Origin: Guptibacillus hwajinpoensis
GTDB lineage: Bacteria > Bacillota > Bacilli > Bacillales > Guptibacillaceae
Direction: 5' to 3'
Assembly (NCBI RefSeq): GCF_001039475.1
Contig: NZ_LELK01000004.1
Location: 1,343,086-1,407,085 of the forward strand
Length of the DNA: 64,000 nt
Below the pieces are notes generated by a model. That model saw nothing but the letters and a program-made list of their open reading frames with translations, made no database searches and was not told the DNA's origin. This document shows, in pieces, positions 55,968 through 64,000 of the stretch. Every line of letters begins with the position of its first letter. Positions within the stretch are counted from its first letter, which is position 1. Made by a program: the position numbers and the translations under genes.

Positions 55968-56893
55968 GATCGCTTTACCATTCAAAACGAACACAAAGAA
56001 CGTGTACGTTTTGAATGCTTCCAGTACCTTTCGGGTCTTAACGGTCGTTTCCGCTTTTCTGATCTAGCTACAGCGACCAGGTCCTCGAACGCTTCACCTT
56101 ACGACCTGAACACAAAGGACGTGTTCATTTCGTAAGGCTCCAGCGTTTTTCGGACCTAACCGGTCGCTTCCGCTTTATTGATCCAGCTGCAGCGACCAGG
56201 TCCTCGAACGCTTCACCTTACGACCTGAACACAAAGGACGTGTTCATTTCGTAAGGCTCCAGCGTTTTTCGGACCTAACCGGTCGCTTCCGCTTTATTGA
56301 TCCAGCTGCAGCGACCAGGTCCTCGAACGCTTCACCTTACGACCTGAACACAAAGGACGTGTTCATTTCGTAAGGCTCCAGCGTTTTTCGGACCTAACCG
56401 GTCGCTTCCGCTTTATTGATCCAGCTGCAGCGACCAGGTCCTCGAACGCTTCACCTTACGACCTGAACACAAAGGACGTGTTCATTTCGTAAGGCTCCAG
56501 CGTTTTTCGGACCTAACCGGTCGCTTCCGCTTTATTGATCCAGCTGCAGCGACCAGGTCCTCGAACGCTTCACCTTACGACCTGAACACAAAGGACGTGT
56601 TCATTTCGTAAGGCTCCAGCGTTTTTCGGACCTAACCGGTCGCTTCCGCTTTATTGATCCAGCTGCAGCGACCAGGTCCTCGAACGCTTCACCTTACGAC
56701 CTGAACACAAAGGACGTGTTCATTTCGTAAGGCTCCAGCGTTTTTCGGACCTAACCGGTCGCTTCCGCTTTATTGATCCAGCTGCAGCGACCAGACCCTC
56801 GGTCACTTCAGCATTCAACCCGAACACAAAAAGCGTGTTCGTTTTGAATGCTTCCAGTGCCTGCCGGGTCTTAACGGTCGCTTCCGCTTTTCG
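55968..56893. repeat. Tandem array of eight 119-bp structured units
   Basis: The motif CACAAA recurs at 55992, 56111, 56230, 56349, 56468, 56587, 56706 and 56825, exactly 119 bases apart. The six central units look identical by eye; the first and last differ. Each unit holds two inverted repeats. Stem A is CTTACGA...GAACAC/GTGTTC...TCGTAAG in central units and CATTCAA...AACAC/GTGT...TTGAATG in the end units. Stem B is GGACCT-aacc-GGTCGCT/AGCGACC-AGGTCC. No credible ORF spans it. It fills the roughly 1-kb gap between bofC and ruvA. From memory, related CTTCCGCTTT/CTAGCT repeats occur in other Bacillaceae. Confidence 0.95.
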
Positions 56894-56902
56894 TTGATAC
56901 TA

Positions 56903-56911
56903 TGGTAGAAT
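56903..56911 (+). promoter_or_regulatory. Possible extended -10 promoter of ruvA
   Basis: TGGTAGAAT is a TGn-extended -10 that begins 10 bases after the repeat array. Any -35 would fall inside the last repeat unit (CCGCTT region), where no consensus is seen. Confidence 0.4.
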
Positions 56912-56958
56912 GTAGAGATAGAAATACATGTTCGTATGTATGTGGGGGAGAGAGAGCT

Positions 56959-57561
56959 TTGATTGAATATATTAAGGGCACGGTTGAATATATTGATACG
57001 GAGTATATTGTAGTAGAGTCGAATGCTATTGGATATAAAATATATTGTGGTAATCCTTTTGAGTTTCAGAAGTATCGAAATCAGTCGATTCAAATTTTTA
57101 CTCATCATTACGTAAGGGAAGATTTAATCGCGCTTTATGGGTTTCCTACTCGTGAGGAGCGACTATTATTTGAAAAGCTGTTAAACGTTTCAGGTATAGG
57201 TCCAAAAGGAGCTGTCGCTATTCTGGCTACTGGAGAGCCTAATAAAGTTGTCAGTGCTATTGAAATGGAAGACGAGAAGTTTCTTACGAAGTTTCCTGGA
57301 GTTGGGAAGAAAACAGCAAGACAAATCATTCTTGACTTAAAAGGAAAGTTAAAAGGATTTGGGGAACCAACTGAAGGGCTGTTTGCTGCAGAAGAAAGTA
57401 CCGAAGAGGGTTCTCATGAACTCGATGAAGCGATTGAAGCACTTAAGGCGCTAGGCTATGCAGAGCGCGAAATTAAGAAAATTAAGCCAAAGCTAGATGG
57501 TGAAGTTCTAACAACAGATCAATACATTAAAAAAGCACTTCAGCTTATGCTGAAGCAATAA
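56959..57561 (+). CDS. ruvA: RuvA, Holliday-junction binding subunit
   Basis: The 200-residue protein has the OB-fold start '[19 protein letters not shown]', two helix-hairpin-helix motifs ('[14 protein letters not shown]' and '[17 protein letters not shown]') and a C-terminal RuvB-binding domain. The TTG, 9 bases after GGGGGAG, gives the normal length; the upstream extension lacks similarity. It is paired with ruvB, 12 bases downstream. Confidence 0.95.
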   Translation: MIEYIKGTVEYIDTEYIVVESNAIGYKIYCGNPFEFQKYRNQSIQIFTHHYVREDLIALYGFPTREERLLFEKLLNVSGIGPKGAVAILATGEPNKVVSAIEMEDEKFLTKFPGVGKKTARQIILDLKGKLKGFGEPTEGLFAAEESTEEGSHELDEAIEALKALGYAEREIKKIKPKLDGEVLTTDQYIKKALQLMLKQ

Positions 57562-57573
57562 GGGGGGAGTAGA

Positions 57574-58572
57574 GTGGAAGATCGAATTCTATCAGGAGAG
57601 CAGGTCGGTGATGACTCATCCGTAGAATATAGCCTCCGTCCTCAACGTTTAAGTCAGTACATTGGACAAGAAAAGGTGAAACGTAACCTTGAAGTGTTTA
57701 TTGAAGCAGCAAGAATGCGAAATGAACCGTTAGATCATGTGCTACTTTATGGACCACCAGGTCTCGGTAAAACAACGCTTTCTGCCATTATTGCAAACGA
57801 GATGGAAGTGAACTTAAGAACAACATCAGGACCAGCTATTGAACGCCCAGGTGATCTTGCAGCCATTCTTACTGCGCTTGAGCCTGGAGATGTTCTATTT
57901 ATTGATGAGATTCATCGTTTACCTCGTAGTGTTGAAGAAGTGCTATATCCTGCGATGGAAGATTATTGTCTTGACATTGTTATCGGTAAAGGTGAGACAG
58001 CGCGCTCGGTGCGTCTTGATCTGCCTCCATTTACACTCGTCGGAGCAACAACTAGAGCAGGTCTTTTAACGGCTCCTTTACGAGATCGTTTTGGCGTGTT
58101 AAGTCGTCTCGAGTATTACCTTGAAGATGAGCTCCAAACAATCGTCATGCGAACAGCGGATATTTTTGAAGTGGAGATGGAAGAATCAGCGGCAGTTGAG
58201 CTTGCTCGAAGATCACGCGGAACGCCTCGTATCGCCAACCGCTTACTTAAACGAGTGCGAGATTTTGCTCAGGTGAAGGGAGATGGCGTTATTTCTCTTT
58301 CACTTGCTTCTCAGGCGCTGGAAATGATGCAGGTAGATCCGCTTGGACTTGACCATATTGATCATAAGCTTTTACTAGCAATTATTGAAAAGTTTCGTGG
58401 TGGCCCTGTAGGTCTAGATACGATTGCAGCTACAATAGGTGAAGAAAGTCATACAATTGAAGATGTATATGAGCCGTACCTTCTCCAAATCGGGTTCTTG
58501 CAACGAACGCCTCGAGGTAGAATGGTAACGCACCAGGTTTATCATCATTTTAATTTGGAGGTGCCTGAATAA
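57574..58572 (+). CDS. ruvB: RuvB, Holliday-junction branch-migration motor
   Basis: The 332-residue AAA+ ATPase has Walker A '[12 protein letters not shown]', Walker B '[11 protein letters not shown]', sensor '[20 protein letters not shown]' and a C-terminal winged helix ('[11 protein letters not shown]') that binds DNA. The start is GTG after GGGGGGAG. It drives branch migration with RuvA. Confidence 0.97.
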   Translation: MEDRILSGEQVGDDSSVEYSLRPQRLSQYIGQEKVKRNLEVFIEAARMRNEPLDHVLLYGPPGLGKTTLSAIIANEMEVNLRTTSGPAIERPGDLAAILTALEPGDVLFIDEIHRLPRSVEEVLYPAMEDYCLDIVIGKGETARSVRLDLPPFTLVGATTRAGLLTAPLRDRFGVLSRLEYYLEDELQTIVMRTADIFEVEMEESAAVELARRSRGTPRIANRLLKRVRDFAQVKGDGVISLSLASQALEMMQVDPLGLDHIDHKLLLAIIEKFRGGPVGLDTIAATIGEESHTIEDVYEPYLLQIGFLQRTPRGRMVTHQVYHHFNLEVPE

Positions 58573-58574
58573 GG

Positions 58575-58772
58575 ATGGGCATATCTAAATTATTTATTGT
58601 CCTAGGAATTTCCTTTCTATTCATTGGGGTACTCTGGTCTTTTATCGGTAAATTACCGGGTGACATTGTAATCAGGAGGGGAAACACAACTTTCTTTTTC
58701 CCAATCGTAACGTCAATCGTTGTAAGTATTGTGCTAACCCTCATTTTCTTTATTATCGGTAAGTTTCGATAA
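58575..58772 (+). CDS. Small DUF2905-family membrane protein
   Basis: This 65-residue protein has two transmembrane helices around the conserved loop 'GKLPGDIVIRRGNTTFFFP', diagnostic of DUF2905. Its function is unknown. It begins 2 bases after ruvB; its GGAGGTG site lies inside the end of ruvB, so it is translationally coupled. A ruvB-DUF2905-queA order is common in Firmicutes. Confidence 0.9.
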   Translation: MGISKLFIVLGISFLFIGVLWSFIGKLPGDIVIRRGNTTFFFPIVTSIVVSIVLTLIFFIIGKFR

Positions 58773-58855
58773 AAGCAGTGGTGAAAACGGTTAGGGTGGG
58801 ATAACAGAAGTAGCTGTGGTAAAATCATTTAAGTTGAACTATTAGAAGGACAGTG

Positions 58856-61050
<2,195 letters not shown>

Positions 61051-61088
61051 TTTATAGATGCGTCACTTTTAGAAAGGGGGGAAAGAGT

Positions 61089-61361
61089 ATGGGTTCAACA
61101 TTAATGAATTTAATTCCGCTACTACTTATGTTTGCGATTTTCTATTTCCTATTGATACGTCCTCAACAAAAGCGCCAAAAGAAAACAAGAGAAATGCAGG
61201 CAAGCCTAGAAAAAGGCAATAAGGTTGTTACTATTGGTGGTATGCATGGCATTATTGATGCAATGGATGAAGGTACAATTACAATCCGCACAACTGACGG
61301 TACAAAGATGGTGTTTGACCGAGCGGCAATCCGTGAATCAATCACTGAGAATACGAAGTAA
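61089..61361 (+). CDS. yajC: YajC, Sec translocon accessory protein
   Basis: This 90-residue protein has one N-terminal transmembrane helix ('LIPLLLMFAIFYFLLIRP') and a conserved 'GNKVVTIGGMHGIIDAMDE' beta region, key residues G-x-x-V-x-T-x-G-G. YajC associates with SecDF. It is the last gene of the queA-tgt-yajC run (yrbF in B. subtilis). The start follows AAAGGGGGG. Confidence 0.94.
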   Translation: MGSTLMNLIPLLLMFAIFYFLLIRPQQKRQKKTREMQASLEKGNKVVTIGGMHGIIDAMDEGTITIRTTDGTKMVFDRAAIRESITENTK

Positions 61362-61369
61362 TACATGCA

Positions 61370-61398
61370 AAAGAGCGTCCTCGCGGGCGCTCTTTTCA
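61370..61398. terminator. Terminator between yajC and the convergent yrzE
   Basis: AAAAGAGCGTCC and GGGCGCTCTTTT pair with one wobble around TCGC. It has A and T tracts on the two sides, so it can serve both directions. Confidence 0.88.
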
Positions 61399-61401
61399 TA
61401 T

Positions 61402-61791
61402 TTAGGCTTCTCTATGACTTTCACCTTTTAGATTAACACCGATAATGGATCCTAGAATACAAACCAGTCCATATCCTCCATGGTAGAGGAGTTGTTCAGC
61501 ATTCATACTCACTCGATATCCAAGGTACTGAATAAGGAAAAGAAGGATTATATACATACACGCTGTTCCTACACCGAGCAACCACCCGCGCTCCCCACCC
61601 TTTCCACCTGCAATTAATCCACCTATGAAAAAGGCGATAACAGACCCAACAATAATAAAAGGACTAATACCTTGTTGTGATACAGAAGTGAATCTAAGAA
61701 TTAGTGATAATAACACGCTTGTTGCTAATACAATGACGACGATAGTGAGTAACCCTGATCCCATACTTGAGAGTGCATGCTTAGACCTCAT
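61402..61791 (-). CDS. yrzE: TIGR04086/YrzE-family membrane protein
   Basis: The 129-residue protein has four transmembrane helices, including the glycine-rich 'FIIVGSVIAFFIGGLIAGGKGG' region, key residues F-x-G-G-x-x-A-G. The TIGR04086 family is found in Firmicutes and has no known function. In B. subtilis yrzE lies next to yajC (yrbF), as here. It is transcribed against yajC. Confidence 0.82.
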   Translation of the reverse strand: MRSKHALSSMGSGLLTIVVIVLATSVLLSLILRFTSVSQQGISPFIIVGSVIAFFIGGLIAGGKGGERGWLLGVGTACMYIILLFLIQYLGYRVSMNAEQLLYHGGYGLVCILGSIIGVNLKGESHREA

Positions 61792-61918
61792 CTTACTCCC
61801 CCTTTATATGAATGGTTTGTACATTCTATTCATTGTGTTATGAAATAGAAGTCCAATCATGAATTAGGACAGCTCGTCATACGATGTTAGAAAAGGGACA
61901 GGGAAGGGGCAGCAGGGA

Positions 61919-63208
61919 TTGGAAATGATCATTGCACTTACCATATTTGTTCTTGCATATGTTGGGATCATCACTGAAAAAATTAATCGAGCCCTCGTTG
62001 CCTGCGGTGGCGGGTTGTTCATGCTACTTGCCGGTATCACAACCACTGATTTAGCTTTTATGAAACATGTGGATTGGAATACCATTGCACTTCTTTTTTC
62101 AATGATGATTCTCGTGTCCATCACAAGTCAGAATGGACTATTTGAATACATTGCAATTAAGCTTGCTCAGCAAGTGAAAGGCAAGCCATTACCTCTATTA
62201 GCCGTGATTGGAACGCTTACGGCAGTTGGTTCAGCACTTCTCGACAATGTAACAACAGTCCTACTCCTAGTTCCAATTACGTTAACGCTTACCAGGATTT
62301 TAAAAGTCACAAGTCTTCCTTTCCTTATCGTCGTGATTTTATCGTCTAATATTGGAGGCACTGCTACACTAATTGGTGATCCTCCAAATATCATGATTGG
62401 TCAGGCTGTTGATCATCTTGATTTTAATGATTTTCTTTATAACCTTGCTCCCATCGTAGTTGTCATTTATGCCATCGTCATCCCGTTGCTATTGTTTTTC
62501 TATCGAAAACGCCTTAAAGTAGACAATCAACACCGTGAGTCATTACTGAGGTTAAATGCAGAAGACTATTTGAAGAGAGGTCCACTATTATATAAATCAA
62601 CTATAGTATTGTTGATGACGATATCGGGGTTTCTCCTCCATCCTATTCTTCATACAGATCTTACAAATATTGCGATGGCAGGTGCTGTCCTTCTATTGTT
62701 GTTAACGCAGAAGGAACACAAAATTGAAGAAGTATTTGAATCAATCGAGTGGGTTACGTTGTTTTTCTTTATTGGTCTTTTCATCCTTATTGGTGGATTA
62801 GAGGAAGTTGGGATTATTGACGAAATAGCAAGAGCTATTTTGCTTTATACCGATGGGGATATGCCTAAAACAGCGTTGGTCATTCTTTGGGGAGCTGGAA
62901 TTCTTTCAGCCTTTCTTGATAATATTCCCTTTGTAGCTGCGATGATTCCTGTCATAACCGAATTCTCAGGATACGGAATGACAAATCTTGACCCGCTTTG
63001 GTGGTCACTAGCACTAGGATCTTGTCTAGGTGGAAATGGTACATTAATTGGTGCATCAGCGAACGTTGTCGTAGCAGGTCTTGCATTGAAGGAAAAGCAA
63101 GAAGTTCGCTTTATTGAATTTCTCAAGATCGGTCTTCCTGTTGTGTTCATCTCCTTGATAATTAGTACCATATATATTTATTTTCGTTATTTGCTTCCCT
63201 ATTACTAA
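61919..63208 (+). CDS. ArsB/NhaD-type ion transporter
   Basis: This 429-residue membrane protein has about eleven or twelve helices. Two inverted-repeat signatures are visible: 'ALLDNVTTVLLLVPIT' with 'GGTATLIGDPPNIMIG', and 'FLDNIPFVAAMIPVI' with 'CLGGNGTLIGASANVVVAG'. These are the hallmark of the ArsB/NhaD (IT) superfamily. Substrate cannot be told; arsenite, Na+/H+ antiport or organic anions are possible. No arsR or arsC is near. The start is TTG, about 9 bases after GAAGGGG. It is absent from this position in B. subtilis as I recall. Confidence 0.88.
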   Translation: MEMIIALTIFVLAYVGIITEKINRALVACGGGLFMLLAGITTTDLAFMKHVDWNTIALLFSMMILVSITSQNGLFEYIAIKLAQQVKGKPLPLLAVIGTLTAVGSALLDNVTTVLLLVPITLTLTRILKVTSLPFLIVVILSSNIGGTATLIGDPPNIMIGQAVDHLDFNDFLYNLAPIVVVIYAIVIPLLLFFYRKRLKVDNQHRESLLRLNAEDYLKRGPLLYKSTIVLLMTISGFLLHPILHTDLTNIAMAGAVLLLLLTQKEHKIEEVFESIEWVTLFFFIGLFILIGGLEEVGIIDEIARAILLYTDGDMPKTALVILWGAGILSAFLDNIPFVAAMIPVITEFSGYGMTNLDPLWWSLALGSCLGGNGTLIGASANVVVAGLALKEKQEVRFIEFLKIGLPVVFISLIISTIYIYFRYLLPYY

Positions 63209-63299
63209 AGGGGGGCTTTTTTTATTTCCATTACCTTCCTTTATGCTGAATCAATCACATGGTCACACTAAACAAAAGAAGATGAAAGGAGGGCTCGAA

Positions 63300-63965
63300 A
63301 TGGAGTATATGACGATAATTTTGAGGACGCTTGTTCTTTACTTCTTAATCATTGTTGTGTTTCGTATTATGGGAAAGCGAGAAATTGGTCAGCTTAGTAT
63401 TCTCGACTTTGTTGTTTCGATCATGATTGCGGAACTAGCGGTAACATCAATTGAAGACCCCGGCACACCGATGGTCCGGACAATCGTTCCAATGGGTATT
63501 CTTGTGATGATTCAAATCATAATGGCGTATATTTCTCTCAAAAGTGAGAAAGTGAGAGAAATTGTCGATGGCAAACCTACTGTATTAATTGATCGAGGTA
63601 AAATTGATGAGAATGCAATGAAGAAACAGCGCTATAACTTTGACGATCTTCTTATCCAACTGAGAGAGAACAATATTGCATCTGTCTCAGACGTTGAATT
63701 TGCCATTCTCGAGCCTTCTGGAAAGCTGTCTGTTATTAAAAAGGAAGATGATACGAAGCAGAAAGATGCTGGAACTTTATTACCGTTACCACTTATTCTT
63801 GATGGTAAAGTGCAAGAAGAACACCTCGAACGAATTGGTAAGACCTCTTTATGGCTTCGTCAGGAGTTAAGAAAAGTAGGCCAGAAGGATATTAAGCTTA
63901 TTTCATACTGCTCACTTCATAAGAATGGAAGTTTTTTTATCGATATCAAGAACGAGAAAAAGTAA
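63300..63965 (+). CDS. yrbG: DUF421 membrane protein, YrbG-like
   Basis: The 221-residue protein has three N-terminal transmembrane helices and a cytoplasmic DUF421 (YetF-type) domain. Features are 'VVFRIMGKREIGQLSILDFVVSIMIAELA', key residues R-x-M-G-K-R-x-I-G-Q, and 'NIASVSDVEFAILEPSG'. Some family members affect spore germinant-receptor function. The ATG after AAAGGAGGG is used. Its position near yajC-yrzE matches B. subtilis yrbG. Confidence 0.9.
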   Translation: MEYMTIILRTLVLYFLIIVVFRIMGKREIGQLSILDFVVSIMIAELAVTSIEDPGTPMVRTIVPMGILVMIQIIMAYISLKSEKVREIVDGKPTVLIDRGKIDENAMKKQRYNFDDLLIQLRENNIASVSDVEFAILEPSGKLSVIKKEDDTKQKDAGTLLPLPLILDGKVQEEHLERIGKTSLWLRQELRKVGQKDIKLISYCSLHKNGSFFIDIKNEKK

Positions 63966-63988
63966 CCGATAGTGGTTACTTTTTTTTA
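63957..63988 (+). terminator. Terminator of yrbG
   Basis: AAAAAGTAACC and GGTTACTTTTT pair perfectly around GATAGT and end in eight T. The arm overlaps the stop codon. Confidence 0.92.
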
Positions 63989-64000
63989 GGTTCTTATGAA

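Noticed and set aside
55968-56893. CRISPR array
   Set aside because: The period of 119 bases has no unique spacers; the central units look identical throughout, and no cas genes are near.
61919-63208. Arsenic resistance operon
   Set aside because: The transporter fold fits ArsB, but no arsR, arsC or ArsR-type operator lies nearby, so an arsenite role cannot be claimed.

Overview
This window is a contiguous core-genome segment of an endospore-forming, low-GC Gram-positive bacterium of the Bacillaceae. The evidence is the gene order, which closely follows the Bacillus subtilis tig-to-yrbG region, the strong AGGAGG-type ribosome binding sites, a valS T-box, an L27 precursor with a Prp site, and many sporulation genes (lonB, spoVID, ysxE, spoIIB, spoIVFA/FB, spo0B, safA, coxA, bofC). 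An RNase E/G-type gene before rplU and the relics of a type IV pilus cluster separate it from B. subtilis itself. The species cannot be named from sequence alone.

Layout: (1) 1-800, two copies of a structured GC-rich interspersed repeat and a tRNA-Arg(TCT). (2) 796-9845, ysoA, tig, clpX, lonB, lonA, engB: protein folding and quality control, with lonB behind a consensus sigma-F promoter. (3) 10130-12943, a polar amino-acid ABC importer and a ysxD-like membrane gene. (4) 13179-19403, the hemAXCDBL operon from glutamyl-tRNA to uroporphyrinogen III plus glutamate-1-semialdehyde aminotransferase. (5) 19560-22686, spoVID, an unrecognised gene, ysxE and a small membrane gene. (6) 22799-27176, T-box-valS-folC. 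(7) 27286-31090, a membrane GAF-GGDEF protein followed by a decayed type IV pilus locus (pilin pseudogene, intact prepilin peptidase, broken pilM). (8) 31247-37927, spoIIB, maf, radC, mreBCD, minCD: septation, shape and division-site placement. (9) 38067-43949, spoIVFA/FB, a short RNase E/G protein, L21 leader-rplU-prp-rpmA, spo0B-obg. (10) 44070-50714, pheB-pheA, then niaR-nifS divergent from nadB-nadC-nadA across a NiaR operator. (11) 50905-55933, safA, a CotS-like kinase-fold protein, coxA, yrbC, bofC. (12) 55968-56893, a tandem array of 119-bp units. (13) 56959-63965, ruvAB, a DUF2905 gene, queA-tgt-yajC, yrzE, an ArsB/NhaD-type transporter and yrbG.

Sporulation genes for both compartments recur. 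LonB acts in the forespore; SpoVID, SafA and YsxE build the coat; SpoIVFA/FB and BofC set the sigma-K checkpoint; Spo0B feeds the phosphorelay. The features least explained by known core biology are the bofC-ruvA array, whose terminal and central units carry different but self-complementary stem sequences, and the decaying pilus locus. Also unusual are the RNase E/G protein with a changed metal-site residue and no Zn-link, and the unrecognised gene in the spoVID cluster. All promoter, hairpin and family assignments were made by eye.
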